From Macrothele yani (Eukaryota > Arthropoda > Arachnida > Araneae > Macrothelidae), in contig CM076999.1 in assembly GCA_039090855.1 (NCBI GenBank), positions 112,281,072-112,345,071 of the forward strand: a DNA stretch of 64,000 nucleotides, in the 5' to 3' direction. Positions 50,626 to 62,267 of this stretch are shown piece after piece; position 1 is the stretch's first letter; every line of letters starts with the position of its first letter. The position numbers and the translations under genes were made by a program. The notes under the pieces are model-generated. The model ran no database searches. It worked only from the letters and a program-made list of their open reading frames with translations, and was not told the DNA's origin.

Positions 50626-51189
50626 GAAATTTCCCCCAAAACTGCAGCGGACTTTCATACAAGTTTAACCCTTTAAGCCACTAGTGTTTCTGAACCAAAT
50701 GGTGCCCAAGATTTCCTGCGCTCCCCCCAAAATGTCCACACGGTGGCCAGGCTTTAGGAAAGCTACGGCAAAACAATTACTTCCCCCTCTCATCTCAGCA
50801 GTACTGACCATAAGCCTACCACAAATGACAAGCGCTTGCTTCTAGTCCTTTATTCTCTGTTTCTTGACCCAAGGTACGATGGGATAGTGCTAGTCCCCCT
50901 AACACGGACATCATGCCACTCGGTAGAAAGAAGTGACTCAAATATATCTTCCCTTTCTTAGATTCGTCATTGTTATAGCCCTTTTAAGTAGGTAATTCAC
51001 TAAGTAAGGATTAGGGCCAATCATACCCTTAAGCTAATACTTCGAATAACAAATCCGAAGGGAAAGCAAAGCTATCTGTTGCGCAGGTTCACACGCTCCA
51101 ACTGTACCGTGTTTGACCCCTTCTCCGACAGGGGATATTTTTTTTCGAGCTGATTTCAGCCAACTTTGATTACCCTGAGTTAATTCGTA
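50626..51189. other. No recognisable gene
   Basis: This stretch is less AT-rich than its surroundings. It shows no coding region, inverted ends or repeat that I can name. Confidence 0.4.
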
Positions 51190-51765
51190 CATACATACAT
51201 ATCACTAGGCTGTTCTCTGATATTCAGAGGTTAGCTCCACAAAGAAATACAAACTACCCAATAATTTTTCCTTACTGTTGCCATATCAAACTTCTCCATT
51301 TACAGCAATCTTGACATACAACTCGGGCTTCACTGATATCCATCACACGCCGTACACAAGATCTTCTATACTTTAGACTCATAATTTTTTTCTCATGCAG
51401 ACACTCCCGAATCTAATCTTCCCATGACTTCCTTGGCCTTCCTCTACATTTCCTTCCGGCCACTGGGGCTAAAAGATTTTCTTAGTAAGCATCTCATCAC
51501 TCATTCTTTCAACATGGCTAAACCACTGAAGCATATTGGTCTCCACCTTGCTAACAACATTTTACTTCATTACACAACTTCAACACATCTTCATTCCTCA
51601 CACAATCAGAACATGTCTTGCCACACACCCCTCCCCGTAAGTAATGCATTTCTCCAGCACACAAACAACCTCCATGTTTTTTCTGTAATACCCAGGTTTC
51701 ACTGCCATAAATCAGAGTAGGAACAAATACACTTTCATATACAGCCATGGTGGACTCTTGATATG

Positions 51766-52524
51766 TTGCTGAGAATCTGTGTACACCTGATCAATGTTTT
51801 CAGATTTTCATCAACATTATCCACGTTTTTCTTGAAAGAAAAATAAATAAATCGAAGGGATAATAGTGGTCAGTTCAGGAAAGGGTGACGATTCTTCCCT
51901 GGAGTGATTTGCTGTTAAACTTTTCGTAAATTTAGATTTCACCTCCCCTGGGTTCGATTTTTGGATCTAGAGAGAAAGGTCAAGAAAAAGTTACAGAAAT
52001 TCTATTTCTCATTTGTTGTTTTTTTCCCTCCTTTGTTCTGTGAGGCCGGAAAGAAAGGTGTTCATTTTTTTTTCTCCACGAAAGAAAGAAAAGAAAAAAA
52101 AATGTATATAGTGTGGACCACCTAACATACCAGTCCGAAAAATAAGGAAGATATTGAAGGAGCCTCTTCTGACAGGCCTGCTGAAGATATGTCCACAAAG
52201 AGAAGTACCGTAATTCAACGAAGAGCGGCGGGACAGAAAAAATAAAAAAAAAAAGGAAAAAAACTGAAACACAAGATTGAGGAGCAAGAAGATAGTGTGA
52301 ACCCAAATTCACAGAAACACTGACACAGGTGAAAACTCAGTTGTGCTATAACAAATATGACATCTCAAAGTTTCTTCTTATAAGTTTAATTTGTGGTTGT
52401 TTCAAAAAGCATCTACCCATCTCCCAAAGTTGAATTTTAGTCGAAATTCAAAATTTCCCTTCAGATTTAATTTTGGCTACCTATTTAATAAATATATAAC
52501 GTGGTTGAGATTTCCGCCACAACA
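51766..52524. other. Insertion in LINE B, identity unknown
   Basis: About 760 bp split the LINE fragment. No coding region is supported, and A/T-rich runs produce only short spurious frames. Clear terminal repeats or target duplications were not found. Confidence 0.45.
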
Positions 52525-52607
52525 CTCTCTTGAAAACTCATCATTCCTGTGAAACCCTCCCAAAGCAGCGATGACTTTCAATGAAGAATTCACTCTCCTA
52601 CTAATTT

Positions 52608-52735
52608 CACCATCCAATTTGTTCTCTCTGTCAAACATGCTTCCTAAATACACAAACTCACTCACCTGATCAATCAATGAGTTTGTGTATTTAGGAAGCA
52701 TGTTTGACAGAGAGAACAAATTGGATGGTGAAGTA
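52608..52735. repeat. 55-bp-arm palindrome of LINE B sequence
   Basis: TTCACCATCCAATTTGTTCT (52608) to ACAAACTCA (about 52663) is repeated as a perfect reverse complement at about 52678-52733, with a 17-bp loop (CTCACCTGATCAATCAA). Both arms encode the same LINE residues (EFVYLGSMFDRENKLDG). A similar short inverted overlap occurs in the LINE B copy at 39508-42231. Confidence 0.9.
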
Positions 52736-52796
52736 TTAGAGTATATGTTGATGATTAAGAACTATCCTCAAAGCCTATTACTTAATAATTTGAAAA

Positions 52797-53665
52797 AAAC
52801 AACAACTAATATTTATTTTAGATTTAAAATGCAAAAAAAAAAAAAACCTAATATTTATTTTATATTCAAAATCTAAAAAAAAAAAAAACTAATAGTTATT
52901 TTATATTCAAAATGTAAAACAAAACAAAACAATATTTATTTTATATTCAAAATGTAAAAAAAAACCCACTAATATTTAGTTTATATTCAAATGTAAAAAC
53001 AAAACAAAAATAATAGTTATTTTATATTCAAAATGCAAAAAAAACAACAACTAATATTTATTTTATATTCAAAATCTAAAAATAAAACTAATAGTTATTT
53101 TATATTCAAAATGTAAAAAAAAAAAACTAATATTTATTTTATATTCAAAATGTAAAAAAAAAAAAAAACAATAGTTATTTTATATTCAAATGTAAAAACA
53201 AAACAAAAATAATAGTTATTTTATATTCAAAATGCAAAAAACAACAACTAATATTTATTTTATATTAAAAATGCAAAAAACAAAACTAATATTTATTTTA
53301 TATTCAAAATATAAAAAAACAGAACTAATATTTATTTCATATTCAAAATGTAAAAACAAAAACAAAAATAATAGTTATTTTATATTCAAAATGCAAAAAA
53401 CAACAACTAATATTTATTTTATATTCAAAATGCAAAAAATAAAACTAATATTTATTTTATATTCAAAATGTAAAAAAAAAACTAATATTTATATTATATT
53501 CAAAATGTAAAGAAAAACCTAATATTTATTTTATATTCAAATGTAAAAAAAAAACTAATATTTATTTTAGATTTAAAATGTGAAAAAAAAAACTATTTAT
53601 TTTATATTCAAAATATAAAAAAAAAAAAAAAAAAAAAAAAAAACTAATATTTTATTTTAGATTTA
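52797..53665. repeat. AT-rich minisatellite, ~40-bp unit
   Basis: About twenty units of CTAATATTTATTTTATATTC followed by AAAATGTAAAAAAA, with steps of about 36-45 bp. Two variants alternate: CTAATATTTATTTT and ATAATAGTTATTTT, and the A-run is often broken as ACAAAACAAAA or CAACAA. The unit lies directly beside the LINE B palindrome. No coding function is seen. Confidence 0.93.
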
Positions 53666-54890
53666 AAACGTCTGAAACATTTTTGGGTTTAGGTGAAAAC
53701 AGTGACAGAGAAGAGAGGCTGAAAAATAAATAGCTAAAAAAATTCTATAATTAACTATAATTTATTTCATTCTAGCATTTCAGGTGTATAATTGGGCTAG
53801 ATTAATTTTACTAAACGAAATTTAAGTTCAGCTTAAATCCTTTGAAAAATGCATGGGTCATTTGCTTTAAAATGTCAGGAACCACCCCAATAATTTTTCA
53901 AATCAGAGCCTATGACATATTCGCTGCCATTAGTTTCGGAAACATTTTATTAGCATGACTAGTGGTGGTTGCGTCATACTTATTACTCATGCCACGCTGT
54001 CTGTGCATTGGCATTAGTAAAATCATTTGGGCTCAGTGAATCGTATGTCAGTGGCAGACGGCAGTATGTCACTGTGCTCATAACCTCTTGTATTTATAAC
54101 ATGAGATTTTTCAAAATGGTTACCTGATACTGGTGCAGTAAATTAATCTTATCTTTCATTATGGTTCGTACTCTTCCAAGCAAAATAAATTCAAGCAGTT
54201 TTTAAAACTGAATCATCATGTATATACACAGTGTCGGTCAGTCAGTAGGTAGGTAGGTAGGTATTTTATAAGTTCAGACTATTAATCTTAGCTGGGGCAG
54301 GCAGACCTTTAATGACCTGCCTAGCACCCCTTGCCCCCCCCCCCTGGTTTATTTTATTAACTTTGAACTTGCCCCTGCGCTTTTGGTGTTTTTCCAAAAT
54401 TTTAATTTGTGGAATATTTTGAAAAGGTACATTATTTTCACATTCATCTGCTGGTATGGCACTTATTGTTTGCTTGAACCTTTTATTTTTGATGCATGAC
54501 TTTGATGCATTTTTTGATGCAGCCAGGAGATGAAGGGTTCACACATGAAGCACAAGCAATTCCTGGAAGTTCCATCCTCCAGCAAGAACGTGTCCCTAAC
54601 CCCAGTAAATAAGCCCATCATAATTTGCGAATACATCATTCCACTTATTTTACTCACATGGCTGATGCTTTATTCTGTAGCGATATCATAGCCAAGGCAC
54701 CAGTTGTCCACACATTCCCCTAGGTTGAACACAAGTTTGGCACTCTTTGATCAGCTTGGTGATTTTATCAGGACTACACAGAAATCTCCTATACATCATT
54801 TTAGCACAAACAATTATTTAACATATGCTCTTTCATATCATTACTTAAAAAAAAAAAAAACTAACAACAACAGCAAAATCAAATACTGTT
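53666..54890. other. Gene-free stretch with simple repeats
   Basis: No supported gene. It contains a (TAGG)n run (about 54243-54264) and a C run (about 54335-54345). Short frames at 54463-54657 and on the other strand show no recognisable domain. Confidence 0.4.
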
Positions 54891-54985
54891 TACAGATCCT
54901 TAAACTTTTTCAAGGACTTGAAAACGAACTTTTTTTTATTCAAGGACTTTTAAAGGTTTTCAAGGAGCGTGCGAACCATGTTCAT
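54891..54985. mobile_element. Possible hAT-like end fragment
   Basis: TTTTTCAAGGACTTGAAAAC, ATTCAAGGACTTTTAAAGGT and TTTCAAGGAGCGTGCGAACC look like the subterminal and terminal part of a CAGGGTTC-type hAT element (compare 14348-15354). The expected final CTG and a partner end were not found. Confidence 0.35.
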
Positions 54986-55261
54986 GTTATACTCGTTGTT
55001 AATAAGTCAATTTTTCGTTTTATTATTATTACTACCAGTGTTTACGCTGGAACTTTTTTCTTCTAGGAATTTGGCTATTTTGTCAGCAAAAGTTGTAGCA
55101 AAATGCTATGCAGGTTAGCCAATTTACAGTTCTATTTTTTGCTACATTTACGTATGAAAATACAAGCACAACCCATTGGCTAAATAAAATTTTGTACTTC
55201 AAATAGAATTCAAGAATAAAAACAAATAGGCGTTTACTCTTCCAATTTTAATAAAAAATGC
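54986..55261. other. No recognisable feature
   Basis: AT-rich spacer between a hAT-like fragment and the 60-bp repeat array. No coding region is supported. Confidence 0.35.
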
Positions 55262-55570
55262 ATTTGCTGATGCATGCATGCAGTTTGCGAAAATATATAC
55301 AAAGACCAGGGCTGAACAAAATGACGCATGCAGTTTGCGAAAATATATACAAAGACCAGGGCTGAACAAAATGACGCATGCAATTTGCGAAAATATATAC
55401 AAAGACCAGGGCTGAACAAAATGACGCATGCAGTTTGCGAAAATATATACAAAGACCAGGGCTGAACAAAATGACGCATGCAGTTTGCGAAAATATATAC
55501 AAAGACCAGGGCTGAACAAAATGACGCATGCAGTTTGCGAAAATATATACAAAGACCAGTGCTGAACAAA
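55262..55570. repeat. 60-bp tandem repeat, five to six copies
   Basis: The unit TGCAGTTTGCGAAAATATAT, then ACAAAGACCAGGGCTGAACA, then AAATGACGCATGC repeats at an exact 60-bp step with only one or two changes. Because 60 is a multiple of three, all frames stay open and the minus strand shows a 275-codon frame with a 20-residue repeat (LYIFSQTACVILFSPGLCIY). The copies are too alike at the DNA level to show protein selection. Confidence 0.93.
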
Positions 55571-55739
55571 AACATCGTCGACGACACACCCACCGACCGG
55601 AACCAAAACTGCGTATGCTGCTGCGGTGAACCGCCAAAGAAACGCCTCTTTCCTTATCCATCGCAGCCAAGTCTTTGTGAAAGGTGATCCCAAGGCTCAC
55701 TGGTGCTTTTCTGCAATTGGAGAAAAGACAACTGGGGGT

Positions 55740-56160
55740 GAAAAAACGACAACAGGACGAAGCAGCGTGTGCTGGCAAGTACAGAAAGAAAAAATGACGG
55801 GGAAGGATACTAGTTCGGCAGGGTGAAGCAGCGATGACAAAGAAAAAAATGACGGGATACGGAAAAAACACAATGGCGAAGCTCAAGTGTGTGGTATGGC
55901 TGGGGGAGGAAATGTGCTGGCAAGTACAGAAAGAAAAAATGATGGGGAAGGATACTAGTTTGGCAGGGTGAAGCAGCGATGACAAAGACAAAAATGACGG
56001 GATACGGAAAAACACAATGGCGAAGCTCGCGTGTGTGGGATGGCTGGGGGAGGAAACCAAGTCGTCGGGGGCCAAAGCAGCGATGACGGAACGAAAAAAT
56101 GACGGGGATAAAAATAACGACGCAGGGTGGGTGAGATGATGAAAGAAAAACTGACGGAAA
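55740..56160. repeat. ~145-bp direct duplication, plus a third partial copy
   Basis: TGTGCTGGCAAGTACAGAAA (55768 and 55913) starts two copies. Both go on AAAAATGACGGGGAAGGATA (TGATGGGG in copy two), AGTTCGGCAGGGTGAAGCAG, CGATGACAAAGA, GGATACGG and TGGCTGGGGGAGGAAA. A third, partial copy begins near 56040 (CCAAAGCAGCGATGACGGAA). It follows the 60-bp array at a short distance. Confidence 0.8.
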
Positions 56161-56696
56161 ACATTTGCTCTTTGGCAATTCAGTGGGGACTCTGTGTCGC
56201 GAAATTACAGTCTTTATCGCGATTTGGCAAAAATGCGAGCGACAGCTTAAACACTGATTACTACCAGAGGTGTTTGCAAGACAAGGCATGAAACCCTGAG
56301 ATCATCGGCGTCTCCCAATGGTGCCAATGCATAAACTTGAGAAATGAATGAACGTGTGAGGATAAGCCATCCCCCCCCCCCCACACACACAACAAAAGTA
56401 TTTCTGTTACTACTAGTACCTCCAATTATTATACTTATCAGCAAAGCTGTTACCGATACTTCGAAAGATAAAATGGTTTCACTTTGGGAATTACTTACTA
56501 CCTACCTAGATACCTTTTGCTCACAACAGTAAATTATTTTGGGGTTGAGCTTGCAGTATTAATTTGTTGCTAAAAAAAATAAATTCCTTCAGTGAAATTT
56601 AAGTAACTTTGATTTCGACAACTACATGATATTGTCTTTAACATATACCACACTAAGAACGTTAATAAAAATTTTGCATTTGTATAAAACAAACCT
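56161..56696. other. No recognisable gene
   Basis: There is a C run at about 56371-56381. No coding region is supported, and the right end abuts the 3' end of the Penelope-like element. Confidence 0.4.
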
Positions 56697-57905
56697 TGTG
56701 GAATAACTTTTTTACGGGTCTTATAGAGGTTATTTTTCATGAAAGTTGGTTGTCAAATTTTTGAACTAAAGCCTAGTTCGTCATCAGGACTATGTCACTG
56801 GAGTAGTTGCTGCCACTCAATTGGAAGAGTACATCCGCAATTATCGTTAATTGTGGTACTTCTTCTTCTTGCTATTTCGATCCCTTCTTCTAGTTTCCTC
56901 TTTACTAAGTTTGACTGGTGGGCGATTATTTTCACTGAGTCCCAATTTATGGAGTGTCCACTTGCTTGTATATGTCTGTCTAGCCCTGTTTTGTTCCCAA
57001 TGTTCCTAATAGCTGCTTGGTGTTCTTTCATTCGGACCTTAATACTTCTCCCTGTTTCTCCTATATAGCCGAGTCCGCAGTTACAGTCGATGCAGTAAAT
57101 TACTCCTTCCTGCAATTGGATGTCCAATTCTTTCTGCTTTAAAGCTGGCAGGAATTTCTTTATTTTGTTATTAAGATCTGGAGCTAGCCTGATATTATAT
57201 TTTGCTCCGATCCTTTTCAGTTTCTCGAAAAGTCCCTTGTGGTACGTAATTTTGCTGGTGAATTTGAAGTTGGTTTTTTCCTGCTTCTTTTTTGGCACTT
57301 GTTTAAATATTTTCTCAACATATGGGGAGGGGTAATTGTTTTCTGCCATTATTTCCTTTAATTCTTCTTTGTGAAGATCTTTCTGAGTAGCTGAAGAGAC
57401 CAGGATTTCAATTTTTTCCAAAAATTGTCTTGCCGTATTTGATTTAATATAATCAGGGTGGAATGAGCAGAAGTCTAACATCTTCCCTATGTTGGTGGGT
57501 TTTCTAAAAAGCTGAGTGAATATTTTCCCCTCTCTTGAGGTCAAGGTTAAATCTAGGTAATTGATGCTATGGTCTTTTTCCTGTTCCAGGGTGTACTGCA
57601 AGGTATTCTCTAGTAAGTTAAATTCTTCCAGAATCTGAGAGGGTAGAGATTGGTCCACAGTATCTACTATAATTAGGACATCATCCATGTACCTTACATA
57701 GAGAGCAAACAAGGAGGGTTGTTTGTATAAGGATTTTTGCCTCTAGTTTACTTATATAATAATTTGCTAGCAGAGGTGCTAGTGGAGAACCCATTGCAAG
57801 TCCTGAAGTTTGCCTGTAATATTTCTTTCCAAACTGGAAGAAATTATTCTTGAAGGAAAACAGGAGCAGTTCATATATGCCAATTACACACATAACATAC
57901 CTTTT
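56697..57905 (-). mobile_element. Penelope-like element copy 2, 5'-truncated
   Basis: The 3' end (GTGGAATAACTTTTTTACGG at 56699) equals that of copy 1 (24600-25675). The element extends about 460 bp further 5' than the direct part of copy 1, into the reverse transcriptase, and stops near 57900. Unlike copy 1 it has no inverted arm. The two copies differ by only a few per cent, so they are recent relatives. Confidence 0.88.
56795..57893 (-). pseudogene. Penelope-like reverse transcriptase/GIY-YIG protein, one frameshift
   Basis: Penelope-like proteins join a telomerase-like reverse transcriptase to a GIY-YIG endonuclease. The 5' piece (57681-57893) reads KYYRQTSGLAMGSPLAPLLA and NYYISKLEAKIL, then shifts frame near 57725. 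The long piece (56795-57712) has FALYVRYMDDVLIIVD (YMDD core), INYLDLTLTSREG, then the linker and GIY-YIG domain (GVIYCIDCNCGLGYIGETGR, MKEHQAAIRN), ending PIEWQQLLQ. Apart from the frameshift and the missing 5' part the sequence is well kept. Confidence 0.88.
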
Positions 57906-58240
57906 AAAAAAGTTTTGCCTTTCTTTCCAATTGCAAAATTACCCATTTGGCAAATAAATAAAAGAAAATCTGCAGTCAAATTTTTATGTTACTAGAAGGG
58001 CAACTCCTCTTTTTCATAGGATATTGATCTTTTTTTAACAGAAATTTTAGTCGTTAAGTTTCAGTCAGGTGGTATTGACCTAAAGTTCTATTTACTAATA
58101 AAATAACAGTATATTTAGCAAATTGGATGTTGATCTAAGTTCCATTTATTTATAAAAAAAAACATCAGTCTGGTGTGGTGTTAATCTAAAGTTATATTTA
58201 CTAATAAAATAACACTATTTCTTAAAAAAGTGTGCAATCA
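57906..58240. repeat. Small imperfect repeat, no gene
   Basis: TCTATTTACTAATAAAATAA (about 58086) recurs at about 58192 (TATATTTACTAATAAAATAA). Between them a partial unit reads TCCATTTATTTATAAAAA. The unit is about 55 bp. No coding region is supported. Confidence 0.5.
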
Positions 58241-58612
58241 TCATTTGTTTTTTAGCGGAGACGCTATCAGGCTGACGCTTACGTTTCCAATATCCTTCAT
58301 TTGCAGTGTCTTGATTGTGTTCTGAAGAGGAGAAGAACCTTTACTATTACAAGTAGCCGTTATAATTGCTTCAACAGGTTTTGGAGGCAGAACTGTAGCA
58401 CATACTCCATTTATATATGCAGAAACATGACCCAGCTGTATCAATTTTCCGACACCATACCCCAGCTTTCTCCTCCTTTTGGGTGTCTTTTTTTCTCTAG
58501 CCAATCCCACCGGAATTTATTTTTGACTGAAGCTTCTAATGTCTTGAGATCGGTTAAAAATTTCATCGTTGATGACGAACTTTTTTTACCGTGTAAACTT
58601 TCAAATTCCTAA
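58241..58612 (-). pseudogene. Possible zinc-finger relic of a transposon
   Basis: On the minus strand one frame reads MKFLTDLKTLEASVKNKFRW with DWLEKK (about 58565-58490). After a frame change come AGVWCRKIDTAGSCFCIY and KWSMCYSSASKTC, a pattern of Trp and Cys residues like the N-terminal zinc fingers of hAT-type transposases. No catalytic part follows. The assignment rests on spacing of a few residues and is weak. Confidence 0.25.
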
Positions 58613-58625
58613 AAACATTCATACA

Positions 58626-58626
<1 letters not shown>

Positions 58627-58671
<45 letters not shown>
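58627..58671. repeat. (CA)n microsatellite
   Basis: An uninterrupted CA/AC dinucleotide run of about 45 bp, likely polymorphic in length. Confidence 0.95.
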
Positions 58672-58676
<5 letters not shown>

Positions 58677-58679
58677 TCA

Positions 58680-59103
58680 CTTTTGCCTACACAAAAAACC
58701 ACAAACGTTTCATCAGGGAAACAAAGACACCTACTCTCCGTCACTGACTTACTAATACAATGAGGCAGGCTGCTCCCACGTGTAGGTGCAGACACATGAG
58801 TGACTTACTTTATTTGCTTTAACTCGCTCCCTCCCCCGCCATCTCCAAGTTCCAATCCCACATCACTCATCAGAGCGAAAACCTGTTTTTTTGCATCGAG
58901 GAGCAGAAGCGCCGACGAAACGACTGAGAATTTGCGCGCATGCCCTTCCCACAGAACAACGGACAACCACAGCACGAACTGCCGGCTTCGCGTGTCAAGC
59001 TCAAGTCGGCTGCATCAGCGAGGAAGACAATATTATTATCACATCAATTCATTGGTGAAAAGCAATTTATTTTTAGTAAATACTTTTGCCATGAATCGTT
59101 TTA

Positions 59104-59134
<31 letters not shown>

Positions 59135-59979
59135 TTGTCGCTTATAAGAACTCAAAATTTAACAGTCTTAAAAATGTCTTCAAAGCTAAACATCCAGAAT
59201 TCCGGGCATGAAAGATCACCCAAACCAAACCCGGAACTCAAACAGCCCTGTACTACTGTTATTTTACCCCCGGGGCAAAAATTTTCCCAGAGCTGCCTTA
59301 ATTTCCCCTGAACCTCATTCGCACGTTCGGACAAATTCTGCATTCCTGCAGGACATATGCAAAAAAATTCCAGGATGATTATTATGCTTTACAGTATAAT
59401 GGTCAAATTATTTTTTAAAAGCAATTTTGGTTTTAAGTGATAAAAATGATGAAAGATGTAAATGGATGAGTGTGCTTTTTTACTCATCACATTTCTTTTT
59501 AATGTTTTTAACTGGAGAATTACCCAATAATGCCAAACTGAATTATGGTGGTGCAATTATTACCACAAAGCCTATCTCAGAAAATCCTTTCCCTTAATCT
59601 GAAAATGATTAATTCAATCAGTCATTTTAGCTGCATCACTATTCTGCACTATCATCCCATGTAATCAGTCTGTTATTGATAACAATTGAAATTATTATAA
59701 AATAAAGCAAGGGTAGATCTGGAATTTAAGAATGGGGAGAACACATGCTGAATCAGTTAAAAAAAGAAATACAAAAGGAAACATGATATAAGTCCACACC
59801 TGTTAGCAGAAGAATTGAGAAGAATGAATAATGGAAAAGTTGAAAACAAGTGAAAATTATTCTTCATGGAAAAAACTATGCTAAGGAAAATGAATTTTTA
59901 AAATACGTCTCCCAGAAGAAGAGATAGTGAAAAAAAGGGTTTTCACCCCTATGTCCCTAGCAGGAAATTACGCACCTTA

Positions 59980-60011
<32 letters not shown>

Positions 60012-60435
60012 CGAAATGCAAACATCATTATTCGCACTTTCAAATCTGACTAACAGTTATAGAGATATGGTGTCCGCAGACGGATGGACAAACCAGTAAC
60101 AAGAGCACGATATTTTTCACAAAAGATGTGGTAAAAGAGAGGTAACACTGATTTCCTAAAAGAAATTCAAATACTAAGTTGTTACGCTTCGTCACAACTT
60201 AATTACCATCAACCACGTAGTGTCGCACAGGGACTCAAGTAAGAATCCCGAGCTAAGTTTATAAAAAAGGACAGCCAACATGTTGTCTGTTCATACATTA
60301 GAGGCATTCGATGTGATTCTGAGGCAGACACTGCACTTGTTATGCATTACATTTCACAATGCACATGTTCACTGCAGGTAAGCTGGCACACATTCAGAAT
60401 TTCAACTATCAATATCTCATTGTCAGTGCAAAATA
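58680..60435. other. Gene-free stretch
   Basis: No coding region is supported. A poly-T run lies at 59102-59131 and a poly-A run at about 59987-60011, which may mark tails of old retroposons. I could not identify the bodies belonging to them. Confidence 0.4.
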
Positions 60436-61930
60436 TTTTTTACGCTTTCCAACCGTAGATTGAAGAAACGTATATGCTCCAGCTTTGTCCGTTCGTCTGT
60501 CAGCACGATAACTCTCGTAAAAATGGTTCGATTTTGATGAAATTTTAGTATGTGGTATGGGACCACCTGGGAACAAACCCTATTGAAAATGGACTAAACG
60601 GGGTCAAAGGTCGCGACATAGGAGCAGGATCCATTCCATTGCCCTTATGCATCATAACTTGGGTAAATATGGTTTGATGTCGATCAAATTTTAGTATATT
60701 GTACGGGACCACCTGGGAACGAACCCTGTTGAAAATGGGTGAAACTGGGGTCAAAGGTCAGGACATAGGAGCAGGATGCATTCCATTGCCCTTATGTGTC
60801 ATAACGTGAGTAAAAATGGTTCAATTTCGATGAAATTTTAGTATGTGGTAGGGGACCACCTGGGGACGAACCCTATTGAAAATGGACGAAATGGGGTCAA
60901 AGGTCAGGACATAGGATCGGGGTTCATTCCATCGCCCTTATCCCATACTATTAAAGGAGCAATTCTTGTATGTATGTAAATTTTATTTTGCAAACGGCTC
61001 TAAGGGTTTTGATGAAAGTCATCAACCTACCGTTTTCTGGTACTAGAAATCGATTTAGTTTGATCTCGACTTTAGGAAAATTCGTTTAGTGCGTTAAATA
61101 ACCATCCCCGAATTACCACGTTTTTAGTGTCATGGCATCGTCCCATTAATGTTGCCCATGCTTAGAAATCTCATGACGTCACAATCTCGCGATTGAGATG
61201 TTGGCATGCGGTCGCACCATCTGTTTTATTACGTCACACGTTTTGTGTGGATCCTATTAAAGTTTTATGACGTAACACTCTTTTGAGCAGATGGTCGCGA
61301 TTCCCATCTGCCTCATTACGTCACGAGTTGTGTGAGTATGTCCGTCCGCACGATTTCTATGAACTTTTAGTATGTGGAAGGGGAACACCTGAGAAGGAAC
61401 CCCATTGAAAGTGAATGAAATAGGGCCAAAGGTCAGGACATAGGAGCGGGATTAATTCTACTGCTCTTATGCGTCATAGCTAATGTAAAAAAGTTTGATT
61501 TCGATTAAATTTTAGTATGTGGTAGGGGACCACCTGGGAACAAACCCTATTGAATATGGGCGAAATGGGGTCTAAGGTCAGGACATAGGAGCGGAATCAC
61601 TTCCATCGCCATTATGCATCATAACTTACGTAAAAATTCTTCGAGTTGGATGAAATGTTAGTATGTTGTAGGGGCCTGCCTGGGGACAAATCCTATTGAA
61701 AATGGGCAAAATGGGGTCAAAGGTTAGGACACAGGAGTGGGATCTATTCCATAGCCCTTATGCATCGTAACTTATGTAAAAATGCTTCCATTGTGATAAA
61801 ACTTTATCATGTTATTTCAGAGGTATACTGAACCGGTTCTGCTGAATGTCATCGAAATGGGATCAAAGGTCAGGGCACAGGACCGAGATTTATTCCACAG
61901 CCATTAATTATCCTCATAACTTGAGTAACA
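60436..61930. repeat. ~146-bp tandem repeats in two blocks
   Basis: The unit includes CATAACTTGAGTAAAAATGG, TTCGATTTTGATGAAATTTT, AGTATGTGGTAGGGGACCAC, CTGGGAACGAACCCTATTGA, AAATGGACGAAATGGGGTCA, AAGGTCAGGACATAGGAGCG and CATTCCATTGCCCTTATGC. The ACCACCTGGG mark occurs at about 60562, 60709 and 60855, then in weaker form at 61384, 61527, 61676 and 61820. Steps are 144-149 bp, close to the length of DNA on one nucleosome. The blocks are separated by 60945-61345. No protein is encoded. Confidence 0.9.
60945..61345 (+). mobile_element. Possible Helitron 5' end or insert in the tandem array
   Basis: TCCCATACTATTAAAGGAGC followed by AATTCTTGTATGTATGTA, then GCAAACGGCTCTAAGGGTTT and TGATGAAA resembles 5' ends of Helitrons, which begin TC with a TACTATAAAAGG-type start. 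No CTAG-type 3' end with a hairpin was found. The GC-richer part has TGACGTCA at 61172 and two ACGTCAC words (about 61233, 61318). The identification is tentative. Confidence 0.35.
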
Positions 61931-62265
61931 ATTTCTGGTAAGTTGGAAAGTGTATTATAATCAATGCATTGCATGATTTTACTAACTTGTTTACTAATTG
62001 ACTTGGGTTTTCATGGGGGGGGGGGGGGCATATAAGTATTTTATTTTTGAACTTTTTGGAAATTATCTATTCCGGAAAGTGCAACTATCATAGCTGAACT
62101 GTCCTCTGTTTCCTGCTTATTTTGCATTTTTCACCTGATTCCTAAGACCAATCATTTCTTTCTTATTCCTTTCACACTCTTCATGAAACACCTTGCACAT
62201 AGCAGTTGATTCATCCATTAGCAATGCCCAGGAACCTCATGATTTCTGTTCTCTCAGTGTACATA
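61931..62265. other. No recognisable gene
   Basis: It contains a G run (about 62016-62029). No coding region is supported. Confidence 0.4.
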
Positions 62266-62267
62266 TA

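Larger units (their letters stand above)
51190..52740 (-). mobile_element. LINE family B, interrupted, palindromic 5' end
   Basis: The minus-strand 3' part (51190-51765) has the family's 3' end (GAGCTAACCTCTGAATATCA, (TATG)n tail at about 51190-51205) and encodes VYESVFVPTLIYGSETWVLQ and CVRNEDVLKLC. The matching upstream part (SEFVYLGSMFDRENKLDGEI, then VNSSLKVIAALGGFHRNDEF) lies at 52525-52680. The 51766-52524 stretch between is foreign. At 52608-52740 the LINE sequence turns back on itself. Confidence 0.8.

Noticed and set aside
48645..53665. CRISPR-like arrays
   Set aside because: Units are contiguous, with no constant repeat/variable spacer alternation, and this is eukaryotic transposon-rich DNA.
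55248..56075. 275-codon minus-strand frame with a 20-residue repeat
   Set aside because: It arises because the repeat step (60 bp) is a multiple of three. Copies are nearly identical at the DNA level, and no start context or domain supports a gene.
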